Source: Massariosphaeria phaeospora (taxonomy: Eukaryota > Ascomycota > Dothideomycetes > Pleosporales). Taken from it: DNA of 64,000 nucleotides. The notes beneath the pieces were generated by a model. The model made no database searches and was not told where the DNA came from. It saw nothing but the letters and a program-made list of their open reading frames with translations. Positions within the stretch are counted from its first letter, which is position 1, and each line of letters starts with the position of its first letter. Below are positions 22,427 through 33,218 of this stretch, in pieces. The stretch spans positions 868,001 through 932,000 of the forward strand of contig JAADJZ010000003.1 of assembly GCA_011032825.1 (NCBI GenBank), read 5' to 3'. A program made the position numbers and the translations under genes.

Positions 22427-23221
22427 TCACATACACGCCTTGCCCCCACACGAACTCAACGTATGCACATACCTCAACTTGCCGCCCTCGACCCTAAACT
22501 CATGACTATCGGGCAGCCCGCCCGCGCCTCCAAAATCCATCAAGATATCCACCGTGCCGAACTCCTCGTCGATAACGTACTGGCGATTCGCTAGCTTCAC
22601 GCCGCTCGGCACGCCGACATCACAGCGGTCGTTCGCCGCGCCCTTGCCCGTGTAGGCGCCGCCCTCGAGCCGCGCACACGGTGTGCCCCACGGCACCTTG
22701 ACATTCTTGTCGTTGAACAGGTCGCAGTACGCATCGCCCGCGGCCTTGATCACAGCGCGCGAGTCGCGCTTCTCCGCGGGAATCGGCGTCCACGCCTCGC
22801 GCGACGCCCAGTAGTACGTGCCCGTGACGTTGAACAGCCAGTCGCCCTTGGTCGTGACGATGCTGTCCAGCTGACGGATCTTGCTCGTCGCGTTGTCGAG
22901 CCGCAGCTGCGTGGCGATGACGTACGGCGCTGCGGCGTTGGTCACGATCAGCTCGCTGAAGGCGGCGCATTGCGTGACGTCGAGTTGGCTGCGGTTGTGG
23001 TCGATGTGCAGCGCGTGCGAGAGGATGCCCGTTTTGATGTCGATGGTCTTGCGGTTCTCTTGGTAGGCGACGGTGTCGGCGAGCGTGGGGAAGGAGGGCG
23101 TGCCGGCGGTTTGCGCGGCGAGGAGGGCGTCCGTGGCGGCTTGGAGGGTGGCGCGCGTGCAGTCTGCGGAGGTGTGGGTGGCGAGCGCGCCGAGGAGGAG
23201 GGTGATGGTGGCGGTGCGCAT
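22427..23221 (-). CDS. Secreted DUF8021-type protein
   Basis: 264 aa, single exon. It has a signal peptide (about residues 1-19, MRTATITLLLGALATHTSA) followed by a domain I recognise as DUF8021, a fungal extracellular family of unknown function. Landmarks: KTIDIKTGILSHALHIDHNRS, DSIVTTKGDWLFNVTGTYYW, VPWGTPCARLEGGAYTGKG, PSGVKLANRQYVIDEEFGTV and a closing LPDSHEFRVEGGKLRYVHT. Cys residues are paired-looking (C21, C85 and others), fitting an oxidised secreted fold. No catalytic site is known. A TATA-like TATATACTCC lies about 65 bp upstream (23289-23298, minus strand). Confidence 0.85.
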   Translation of the reverse strand: MRTATITLLLGALATHTSADCTRATLQAATDALLAAQTAGTPSFPTLADTVAYQENRKTIDIKTGILSHALHIDHNRSQLDVTQCAAFSELIVTNAAAPYVIATQLRLDNATSKIRQLDSIVTTKGDWLFNVTGTYYWASREAWTPIPAEKRDSRAVIKAAGDAYCDLFNDKNVKVPWGTPCARLEGGAYTGKGAANDRCDVGVPSGVKLANRQYVIDEEFGTVDILMDFGGAGGLPDSHEFRVEGGKLRYVHTLSSCGGKACM

Positions 23222-24391
23222 TTTGGGAGTATGATTCAGTCGTCGGTTCTGAGTGAGTGCTTCATTTTCAAGGATCGATCTTCTTTCCTATATACTCCAT
23301 TGCGGATTCCCCCTGGGCAATTCACAGCCCCTTGCAACGAGCAGTCCTACGTAACCCTCATAACACGTATATAGGAGGTTTCCATCTTCTAATAGGGCCG
23401 TTGCAGATTGCTCGAATTGCACTTGAGGTTCGGCATTCTAAAGCGCGGGGTTGGGGTTAATCTATTATATATGTGAAGTTGTGTGGGGCACCGATGCACT
23501 ACCGAGGATGGCTGCTGACCAGGGATGACTGGATGAGTGTGATCATCCGGAATAGGTGGTTTGGCGGGTGCGTATGTTTGTTGTTTGAAGGAAGGTAACG
23601 TTAGAGGGGATGAAGTTATCCCGTCTGGTGTTGTGGCGAAACGTTGAAGTGGGATATGTCGACCAACCACAAATAGCCGATTTCAAACTCCTCCAATGCG
23701 TATAATTTCACCTTTTTTTTCATCTCTTGCCATGGATTGCCTACTTGGACACAAGTGGCCTCCGTGACGCTTTTTGACGAGGACTTTGCGACAAAACTCT
23801 GCTACAGTATCCAAGACGTTCTCTGGTACATGCAGTCAGTAATCGCAAATGGAGAGTATTGAGTAATAAGGAGAGTCGTCCTAAGGTGTAAAAGTTGCAA
23901 AGCTATATAAGACTCTTAATATAATTCGCTGCTCATAGGGGTGCTTGAAGTCCATGATGTTCGGGGCCACGAGTTCTCTGTTAACAGCGAATCTGGATAA
24001 CCCATCCTATTACTACTCGATCTAGATTAGCATGAAATGAATAGCAAGTGCAGGGCCGGTCAAGATCAGCTATTGATTGTAGCAATGTGCGACGAAGCTA
24101 AGGGCTACAGGAAATCTAGGAAGTACATGCCTACTAGGGGCTTCTTTAGGAATAATGGCAGTTCTTTCAAGTTTCCTTCTATTGTAGCCTGTACAAGATC
24201 AGGGTTGTAGATTGCTCGATGCGGGTTATGTGGTCGATGTGCGGAGATGGATCGGAGATGGGATCGGAGACCGGAATTCGCTTATTTTGTGCCAAGGCCC
24301 ACGACAGAGCTCACTGCTGTTGCAATTGCAAATTCTCAACTTCACACCACCAACATTACAAGCGACAACCACCACAAACACCCACTACTTC
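23222..24391. other. Intergenic, nothing recognised
   Basis: About 1.2 kb with only short random frames. The left 150 bp should be the DUF8021 promoter and the right 200 bp that of the RGRGN gene. Confidence 0.4.
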
Positions 24392-25376
24392 ATGCCAGCG
24401 CCACAGCAGCGCAAAGAAGTAGACCCCAAACCCACTCCGGTGGTACCGTCGGCCCAGCAGCTAGCTGGGCACAGCTCAGTAGTTCCGGACGATGATTCGC
24501 CGGAAGCAGAAGGTAGGTGGGACCCCGCGTTATTGGAGCATCGCAATCGATTATGCAGTCTACCGGGAGGCGTTAGCAGTCTACCGGGAGGCGTTAGCCG
24601 TCTACCTGAGGCAGCGGAAACAGTTGGCCCAATGCGTGCTCCTGGAGGCTTAGGCAAGGCACAATGATGACGCCGACGACGTAGCCCTTGCACAGTCCAT
24701 CTGCAAGAAGCTCCGCGCGGACATCGGTGTATTCGAGGAGGTCTACAAAGGATACCCTCATGAGATACGCTTCCCTAGACGAGTAGTACGCAACACCGTC
24801 CCCCCGTGGACGCCGATGATGCAATCCCAGCTCGGAGGTATCTCCGATGCTGCGATGATTCCTGAGAGCGGAGGTAGCTCCGACTCTCAGATGGCATCTG
24901 GCATGCGCTCTGCAGCTGCTGTAGAGGCAACCGCCTTAACGTCGAAGTTGCAGGTCGGAGGTATCTCCGATGCTGTGTTTCCGAGCGGAGGTAGCTCCGT
25001 ATCGAAGAAGACGTCTGGCGTGAGCGCTGGTGTAGAGGTGACATCGAGCACCACTCTGCGTAGTCTCGAAGAGGGTAGCCAACGGCTTCCTCCACGTTTC
25101 CCAATGTCCCCATCCCAATCCGGTGGTGGTGACCGTGGTCGTAGGGGTGGACGAGGCCGCGGTCGCGGGAACAACGTTACCGCCGCCATCCGCAACACTC
25201 TTGGTAGTGGGCGACTGCTTGACAGTGCCCAGCCCGTCACACCCGTAGGGCAGACTCGGGCACACACAGCCCAACACCCGCGGGTGCGTCAAGTGGAAAT
25301 ATACACCTATGGTTTTGGGGTTATCGATGAAGAGGAGCGTGAGCTCAGAGAGGCTGAAGCAGGTGGAGAGATCTAA
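24392..25376 (+). CDS. Unknown repeat protein with RGRGN motif
   Basis: Exons 24392-24512, 24559-24635 and 24696-25376 give 292 aa. Intron 1 (GTAGGT...ATGCAG) and intron 2 (GTGCTC...GCACAG) both restore frame; without intron 2 an in-frame TAG at 24651 would stop the protein. The order is: Pro/Gln-rich N-terminus, a short helical repeat VYREALA (two to three copies from a 21-bp DNA repeat at 24558-24607), a KKLRADIGVFEEVYKGYPHE block, duplicated GGISDA...GGSS segments, a Gly/Arg tract ending RGRGNNVTAAIRNTLG, and a C-terminus with IDEEERELREAE. The RGRGN motif is shared with the gene at 9202-9804. Function unknown. Confidence 0.6.
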
Positions 25377-25925
25377 TCCACCACAGGTGGAGGACGGTTG
25401 TGGTTGCACAATCTGGTCCAGAGTTTCTTAACTCGTTAGACGGTGCATCAGGGCAGTCGCTGGTTTAGCAGCGATGTGCTCGTGGGGCACCGGGTCTTCA
25501 TGACCTCTCCGTGGTAGAAGTAGATGGGCGTGGTAAAAGATGAATCAATGAGCTTTATCTTTACCTACATCTGTGTAAGCGTTGATCGGTTGTGACGCCG
25601 CAATGAATGTACACAGACTGCTAGCGGGCCTTTTGACGCTGCTCGTCTTTGTCGGGCATCATCGGCTGCTGCATCTAATTGCATACTGGGGCGACTGAGA
25701 CCCGCTTGAGTGGCATGTCAGTCGGATGTTCCAAGGTTGTGTGTTGATACCTAGGCACCTGAGATTATGCGTCATGTGATTTTAAGCTTGGGGGTGTGGG
25801 CCGTACCTTCCCCAAGTATGCTTCTTTCCTGGGGAACATCTATCGCGCAAAGATTCTCTCTTTTGAACTCCTCCCACATTCACACTCCCACATCCACACC
25901 CATACCCACATACCCTTGCACTTCA
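25377..25925. other. Intergenic, nothing recognised
   Basis: About 550 bp between two accessory genes on the same strand; presumed promoter of the coiled-coil gene at its right end. Confidence 0.4.
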
Positions 25926-26840
25926 ATGTCGACGCCCTACTACGTCAAAACCTTTTCGGCGGGTTTCCCGTCGGCTCATGACCGCGAGCTGGCCCAGGAG
26001 TCCATGGCCGCAGATGTAGACGTCACACGGTTCATAAAGAAGAGGAAGCGGACCGATAAAAAGGAGACTGAGGTTTTAGAAAAGGAGGTCAAAGCTCCCG
26101 AAGATGCTTACAACAATGAGTTGCCTGGTTATGTAGCTCTACTACATTGGGCCCGTCGTAGCATCCGGAGGCGTGTAGAAGATGTTGAGAGGATGCTGAA
26201 CAAGCACCGGGAGATCGTCCAGAGTGAGTTGCGCACTAGAAGTGAACTGCCCTCACTGACTGTCGTTAGATATCGAACACCATATCGATGGCGCCGTCTA
26301 CCAACACGCCGAGCTCGCTGTCGAATACGAACGTTCTTGACAGAATGCGAAAGACGAGGCACGAGCGTACTGCATCGGTATTGAGACGGAAAAGGACGCA
26401 GAAGTAGATGCTCTGAAGGCGCGTCTGGCAGTATACGAGAAGCTGGAGCGGGACAGTCCCAATAAAGACTTGGTAGCAGAGGTGATAGCTCTGCGAACCA
26501 TGCAGGAGACGTTTACCTCCTTGGCGGACAAGAGTTCCCAATGAAGACTTGGTAGCAGAGGTGATAGCTCTGCGAACCATGCAGGAGATGCATACCTCCT
26601 TGGCAGAACAAAGCCCCAGGAAAGACTTGGTAGCAGAGGTACAAGCTCTGCGGACCATGCAGGAGATGCATTCCTCCCTGGCGGACAAAAGCCCCAATAA
26701 AGACTTGGTAGCAGAGGTACAAGCTCTGCGAACCATGCAGGAGACGTTTACCTCCTTATTGGGCAAATGAAGACTTGGTAGCAGAGGTGATAGCTCTGTG
26801 AGCCATGTAGGAGACGCACTTGGAGGCGGGCGGTAGTCTT
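25926..26840 (+). pseudogene. Broken coiled-coil gene with 78-bp repeats
   Basis: ATG 25926 opens MSTPYYVKTFSAGFPSAHDR, a charged N-terminus (IKKRKRTDKKE) and helical segments. One intron (26226-26267, GTGAGT...GTTAG) joins EIVQ to NIEHHIDGAVYQ in frame. A TGA at 26338-26340 then interrupts the frame (one change from CGA), after which the same frame continues into KDAEVDALKARLAVYEKLE. A 26-residue repeat follows (DLVAEVxALRTMQEMxSSL), with units starting at 26467, 26546, 26624, 26702 and 26772. The first interval is 79 bp, a one-base insertion that shifts frame; the last is 70 bp. No family recognised. Confidence 0.55.
26467..26820 (+). repeat. 78-bp tandem repeat, about 4.5 units
   Basis: Each unit begins GACTTGGTAGCAGAGGT and contains GCTCTGCGAACCATGCAGGA. 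Units are 79, 78, 78 and 70 bp apart. The repeat is a multiple of three and encodes a heptad-like helix. Confidence 0.9.
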
Positions 26841-28437
26841 ACTACGGTAGTTCGTGGCACGGCGGAGAGATATTTCGTGAGAGGAACCTGGGTTTTGGGT
26901 ACTCGGTGCCTAGTAGAAGATTAGGGTAGAAATTGAGGCCAGTCGTCCCCTCCTCAACTATCTTCTAGCGGTTCTATGACCCTCTAGGCTTTCTAATCTA
27001 GCATGGGTCCCTTCCTTAGGCCATGTATTCTGTATCCTCTTCTTTAAACCACCTTCTTTGCCAACCATGGGCTATGTCACCCTCCTGGCGTCATTCATCG
27101 TCGGTGCTCCCCTTCGTGAGCAAATTATCCTCTTACCTCTACGAGTTCCATTCTTGATAGACATTACCTAGTATACTAGATACGATAGGGCTTTGTAAAG
27201 ATAAAGGCAGAGTACTCACCTACTGCTGAAATCTTCTATGCTGCCAAGAGGATCATAGTTTTCCTGAAATATTTTAATTTAAATCAGCAATGAACTCTAC
27301 CAGGGAGATGATATCAACTAACCAATCAACCGACTCTAAACCCCTCCACTACAATCACTCTGCCTCCTCGTTGATTCCGCTGCCATTTTCCTCGTCCTCC
27401 TTACCTTCGCGCTGAGATCTTGGTCGCGGCTCTGTCTAGCACTAGGGAACTGCATACAGCTCAACCTAGCGGTGACCGCAAAACAGTCCTTTATTGCGCA
27501 TCCCATCGCTAACCCTTGGGCTGATCGCGGCTCGCTTCCGTATGTTTGGGTCCAAGTCCTCAGGGGATCTCGATTCTCCGGAGCGTCCGATGGAGAGTCA
27601 GAGTCGTTCTCTCGCGTTATTGTAGGATTTATTGGACAAAACAAAAGTTGAAGTCAAAGCGGACAAGAAGCCAAAGTTGCGACCATCCAGCGCTGAATTG
27701 GGATTGAAACCTTGAGACCCCTAAAAGTTGCGTTGTCCTTATCGCGCGAGGTTTTTGGGCTTGGGTTAAAGATATGTCGCTAGACTTAGTGCGGTTAAGT
27801 TAGCGTCCAAGAACTGTCACCTCGGTCAATTTTACTCCGTACTTCCATCCGTCACCTCCTCAACTGAGCCCGTCTATCCAAATACTACCGTACTGGAGTA
27901 GGTAGGCTTTCGCCGCATACTACCTGCAAGAACGGACATGTTGCTCTTATGTCCTATTTACTTGCCTCCACATAAAAAACCTCGTGGCAGCCTCAACTTC
28001 AGCCTCACACACTTGGCAGGGGCACAAGGTCTGGCCCAGCGCCACGATGCGGGTTGTTCAGAGCTTAGCGCAGATTTTACCCTATGGTCGGCTCCCTGTA
28101 GCCTTGCGAACCTGCAAATCTCCTCCCAAGCCCTGACTATCGCCGCATTCGACAAGCCATGGCATTCGATTGTATCGTGGTAGCGATTCCCCGGTATCGA
28201 CAACTCCCGAAGCAGTTTCGCGTCCCTCCACTTCAGCTTCAAATCGGCGCGCCACGCCTGCTCCGTATAATCGATAGCTACTCTTAGAATAGTACGGTTC
28301 TCTGGATGATGTTTATAACGCCTTGACTGCCGTCGTTCATTGAGTCGGTAGCTGCAGCTGCTTCTCGTCGCTCACTTTCGTCACTCTTTTGCACCAGTCA
28401 CTCATTTATAATAATCTTTAATTTAATGCCAGATACC
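26841..28437. other. Intergenic with one dispersed repeat copy
   Basis: 1.6 kb without a supportable gene. It holds dispersed repeat copy 3 (27161-27232) and, at the right end, the A/T-rich promoter of the Ser-rich surface protein. Confidence 0.4.
27161..27232 (+). repeat. Dispersed repeat, copy 3
   Basis: CCTAGTATACTAGATACGAT then AGGGCTTTGTAAAG, the best match to copy 1 (15491-15562). Similarity continues weakly about 40 bp upstream. Confidence 0.7.
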
Positions 28438-30427
28438 ATGTATACACTCGCTTCTTTACTCTTGCTGTCCGCGGCCGCCGCTCAAGCGACCATTCTCCCC
28501 GCACCGCAATCAGAGTGCACGCTCCTTGCGCCCGTTGTCGATGCTCTGAACGGCCTCCCCTCCGCTACGCCATACTGCTCCTCATTGCTCGACATATCTA
28601 CCGTCACGGTCACTACCACAGCGACTGCGGTCTTAACATCTGTGTCGACAGTCGACGAGACAACAACTAGTATCTTGACCTTCTTCGAGACCGAGTCGGA
28701 GACAACGACCACCGGCACGACTACGTTCACTGCGGATCCCACCACAGTGTTCGAGACAGTGTAAGCATGAGCCCTTTGTGTGCAAATTATGTCAACTGAC
28801 AGACATGAAGGACGACACAAACAACCGTCTGCCCCACGAAACTCACAATCGTCCCGCGAGGTCAGCAGGCTTCGTCTCCGACCAAAACGCCATGCACGTC
28901 CACCCCTAAGGCAAACAGTCCGACGAAGAAGCCTTCACCCACTCCTTTGTCCATCAAGAAGACTGCCCCAACTAGCACTCCCTGTTCCTCGAAGAAACTC
29001 TCTTCTTCTACTACGAAGAAGCCCTCTTCGTCTAGCACGCCATGCTCCACGAAGAAGTCCTCGCCGTCCTCAAAGGCCGTATCTTCTGCCGGGAAACCAG
29101 GCTCTCCCTCTGCAAAGCCTTACCCCACGTACCAACACCATGGCCAACACCCATCTCCAAGCTCGAAGTCTTCTTCCAGCTCGGCTCACCCTTACGTCCC
29201 GCTATCGTCTTCTAGCTCAGTACACTCATCTTCTTGCTCTACGACCGCTTCCATCAGCACGACAGGCTCTTCAAGCTCATCCTCAAGCATGATACCGTCT
29301 TCGGCTATCTCCTCAATCGTTTCATCTTCGCAGAGCTCCTCAGCCATCTCGTCATCAGATAGCCCCTCCGCTGTGCCCTCTACAGAGTCTTCCGCTTCAG
29401 CTACATCGGAGATGTCCTCTTCGGCTATCTCTACTTCGGAGAGTTCTTCAATTGTCTCGTCGTCAGAGAGCCCCTCCGATGTGCCCTCCACCACAGAGTC
29501 TTCCACTTCAGCTACATCAGAGATGTCCTCTTCGGCTACCCCTACCCCGGAGAGTTCTTCAGAAAGCTCCTCTGCTGTGTCCTCCACAGAGTCTTCCACC
29601 TCAGTTACATCGGACATGTCCTCTTCGGTCATCTCTACTTCGGAGACATCTTCCTCGGCAACTTCGTCCACGCCCACCCCCATCGCGTGTCCCACCGCGC
29701 CAGACAGCCTCCAGTCCTTTCTCTGCTCCGACATCACCAAGGGCTGCGGCTGCCTCGCAATCCCGACCCCTACATCCATCGTCACGGCAACCATCACAAA
29801 CGTTGAGTCCGGCGTAGCCACGTCAACAATTACTGCTGTTACTAGCACGACTCTCACCGTGACCCAGACCGCGAATATCCTTGCATCTGCCACGACCACG
29901 CCGGTGGTCACATCCACCATCACCGAGACGAAGACCGTTGAGTTCTGCCGTAAGTACCGCCCATCCTCTGTCCCTTGTCCTTCCTCAAACCGTGCTAACC
30001 CTTCGATATAGCCTGCGAATCCCCCTCGGCAATCTGCAACGGCCAATGCAAAAACCTCCTGACCGACGCCAACAACTGCGGCGCATGCGGCAATGTCTGT
30101 GCCACAGGCGGCTGCTCCAAGGGCCTTTGCACCAACCCGCGGTGCGCCACGTCATCGTGCACCAATTATATCGGCTGCGGCTCTGGCTGCCTTTGCGGCT
30201 CGCTCAACGGCGGCGGCGGCCTCTGCGTTCCCGGAAGCACACCTTGTTCCAGCCCAGCCTGCAATGTGGACTCGGATTGCGGACCCACCCAACTGTGCGT
30301 TGTGAGAACTTGCTGCCGTGGCGGTGGCGGTATCTGTGTTACTGCTGTACAATCGTGCTCGAATAATGCGGCGCCGAGGGCCCTGTTTGTAAGGGGTACT
30401 GCGAGGGGTGATACGGTTATGGGGTAG
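28438..30427 (+). CDS. Secreted Ser/Thr-rich protein with Cys-rich C-terminus
   Basis: Exons 28438-28760, 28811-29949 and 30012-30427 give 625 aa (an in-frame ATG at 28426 adds four residues). It has a signal peptide (MYTLASLLLLSAAAAQA), a Thr-rich zone, Lys/Ser-rich stretches (KKPSSSSTPCSTKKSS), a long Ser-rich repeat built on SSAISTSESSSIVSS and ESSTSATSEMSS, then a Cys-rich domain of about 138 residues encoded exactly by exon 3 (NGQCKNLLTDANNCGACGNV, CGSGCLCGS, CRGGGGICV). It is likely a heavily O-glycosylated wall or surface protein with a disulfide head. No GPI signal is obvious. Introns: GTAAGC...ATGAAG and GTAAGT...ATATAG. Confidence 0.8.
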
Positions 30428-31694
30428 ATTGTTGATGGTGATGAGGGCTTCGTTGGTGCAAGCGAACGAGGTGTTGGTGTAGTAGCTGTGATATACCAGG
30501 AATTAGACAGGTGTAATGTCGGTTCGTCACTTTTGTGCACGTGCTTGCTGTTCCCCAAAAGTGGCCGTCGATGCGGAGACGACCACCGCTCCAGTAGACG
30601 TTCCATTACAAGGCGACATGACGGCCCTTAGTAGAGGGAGGACAGAAATAGGTTTCCGTTCCAAAGAGTCGTTGAGCCGTACTCCTATGCTACCATCCTG
30701 TAAGGACTGTGATTGTAAGACATAAGGACAGCATGCACCGTTCCACCCACTTTTCGAAAGAAGCAGTTGATGCACTGACCAGAATGTGCAAAGAGCACAA
30801 GCGCGCGCGAGACGATGGGAGTCGGGGAAAGACGTTAGGATCGGCAGGCAGTACTAGACAATATAAGCTTTTCTGACAGACCTCCACGGGCATGCACTCT
30901 CGGGACTGGGAAACACCATTGTTGATGCATCTGATATTCGGAGAGTACGGAGTACTTCTTGACAGATGCGGTTCGGTATAGTGTATCCATTGGCAGGTCA
31001 GAACGCTTCTCTGTCCAGAAAGACGGGGCGGTCCGATTCTACCATCAACCTACCTATGTACCAAAGTGGAGCATGGCCATCAACAACGTGGGCCTGGCAA
31101 GCTGCCCAACGTTTGCCCTTTTGCATTATCATCCCCTTACATCCTGCAGTCGGGCCGCAATCATCCGCGCTGACCAGCAAACCCACACCGCAACATCCCA
31201 CATCCGGTTCCGTCCCGAGCAAGTCTGCAATTAGCAAGCCATTTGAAATCCAACGCAATTTAACTGATTGCGGGGAAGTGCCCAAGGAAGATCACCCGCA
31301 CGTGAATGCCCACGAATGCGTATGTTCGGCCGGTAGCGGATAAATAGATGCCGGTTGCTTGGCCTGCCCTTCACAGCAAGTCGGACCTCCGTATGTCGAA
31401 CCTGGCCAATGGCAGTGCGGCATGCATATCATCCGCTCGCTCTTACCTGCCCCCGATGCAATAACGACCTGCCCACCTGAGCTCGAATCTTTAGTTCTCA
31501 TGATTGCGTACGAGGCACAGTATGGGCGCGAGTCGCTGTTGCTTCACCGCTGGGGTATATTGGGCCTGCGTATTGGGAACATGGGTACTGGTATAAGTCG
31601 AAAGACGGGCGCTCGCGGATCGCCACTGAGTGCAAGAAACAACGCTCTCTATCGCGACATTAGCTCTTCTATAGCAATCAGCTAATATACCCAC
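30428..31694. other. Intergenic, nothing recognised
   Basis: About 1.27 kb; only short frames. No repeat or RNA gene recognised. Confidence 0.4.
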
Positions 31695-32646
31695 ATGATG
31701 AAACACTCGTCGATCTTCTCATACCTGACGGCTGTCTTCACACTCCCCCTCTCGCACGCCGCGCCAGCACCTGTTCGTCGCGCCGACTCGATATCCAGCC
31801 GTTGCACCAATACCGTCCTGCGACAGAACTGGTTTGTGGGTGATTGCCTTACGGGCGAGGATGAGACGACGCGAATCCAGAGCGCTGTGTTTCTTGGAAA
31901 CAAAGTAGCCAACAAGAATGCCACACTAGCCTTTGCGGACGACCAGTATGGATTTGTTTCTTTTGCGCCAAAGGCATCCGCTGACATGGGATAGGGGTGA
32001 CTTCTTTCGGTCGTGCTCAGACTGTAGGCTCGCAGACACGTCAAGCCTGAGCTGTCTGTGCAAACCTGCATATGGCGAGGGAAAATGGAGCCTGACACCA
32101 CGATCGAGTACGATCAATCTGGGTATGTGGATTGACCTCAACATGTGGTTAGATGGCCACTAACCTGCCACAGAGGAGCACATCTCGGTCTACAACGGCC
32201 ATTTGCTGTCTAATCTCAAGGGGGCTCCCAAGCCACCATCTCAACCCTCGCCGTGGCCAGTTCCGTCAAGCCTGACGTATCGCTTCGGAGGCAACGTAAC
32301 GTGCCCGGGAGGCGACGGCGGACCCGGCGACTACTGTGCCAGCCAAGGCTATTTCTGCACCTCAGGGACAGAGCGAGAAGACCTGTCGGTCAGCGGCCCG
32401 TGGAGCTTCGAGGCGCCGGTCAAGTGCTACGTGCCCTTCCTGTGGTTCCAGAACATCCACTACCAGTTGACCGACTTCAACTTGGCGGGAGAGGGCGGGT
32501 GGCGGACGTTTGGCTACGACAACGAGCGATGCGAGGGCGAGCCGATCGAGGTGGTGGAGCCGGACAGTTCGTACGTGTGCAGGCGCTTCCAGAAGCCGGT
32601 CAAGGCGTTTACGGTTCTGCCGGCGTTCAATGGGGATCCCAATTGA
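31695..32646 (+). CDS. Secreted protein with cyanovirin-N homology (CVNH) domain
   Basis: Exons 31695-31945, 31995-32122 and 32174-32646 give 283 aa. It has a signal peptide (MKHSSIFSYLTAVFTLPLSHAA), then about 60 residues that include one Cys pair, then a CVNH-like segment: FFRSCSDCRLADTSSLSCLC, SSTINLEEHISVYNGHL. The domain is interrupted by both introns (GTATGG...GATAG, GTATGT...CACAG). A further Cys-containing region follows (GNVTCPGGDGGPGDYCASQG, then a tail with CRRFQKPVKAFTVLPAF). CVNH proteins bind high-mannose glycans in bacteria and some fungi; glycan binding here is inference, and only one CVNH repeat half is clear. Confidence 0.7.
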
Positions 32647-33218
32647 GGTGGGGGATGATGGTACGATGATGGAGGAAGGAGAGTGGCGCTGGCTGGCCGT
32701 GGGAGCCGCACAGTGAACTTGGACGTCGTGTTCGTGTTCGTAGGAGTAGTGCCATAATCTACACGCCGAGTATAGGTGGTATGACCATGTTCCTGTCAAC
32801 GTCGAGGAGCTGAGTTGGGAGGAGGGGTGCGCACGGGCCCTCCCTTCGATACGTGCATAGATGACTCGCGCGCGTCTGTCTTGTCTGTCCTGGTCTCATC
32901 GCGATTCGATTCGCACGTCACCGCAGCCGTCGACTCCAACCACCACGCCGCTCTGCCATGCACGCTGCGACGATGGTCGCTCCAGCTCCGTGAACATGCA
33001 AAGGCGGGGCAGCCGCGGGGCTACTTCCCCCCCGCCTGCGACTTCGGCGGCTTTAGACCTCTTGCGTGGCACCATGACGTGCGAGCAGCGCGGCAGTACA
33101 GTAACAGTGCAACCGCCACTTCTGCCGTGACAGCCTCTCCTCCTCCTCCCCCACATCGACGCAGTATTGTGCCTGTCTTACACGCACTCACCGCAGCACT
33201 CGGCCCCGTCCATCCATC
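32647..33218. other. Intergenic, promoter of the oxidoreductase
   Basis: A long plus-strand frame (from 32815) covers this stretch but does not match the family and is read as leader; C/T-rich near 33130-33160. Confidence 0.4.

Noticed and set aside
29192..30046. 284-codon minus-strand acidic frame over the Ser-rich gene
   Set aside because: Reverse reading of the Ser-rich repeats; it crosses an intron and exon border of the plus-strand gene.
32815..33218. N-terminal extension of the Gfo/Idh/MocA oxidoreductase
   Set aside because: The family starts at the ATG at 33219, and reading through would skip the well-supported intron at 33281-33350.
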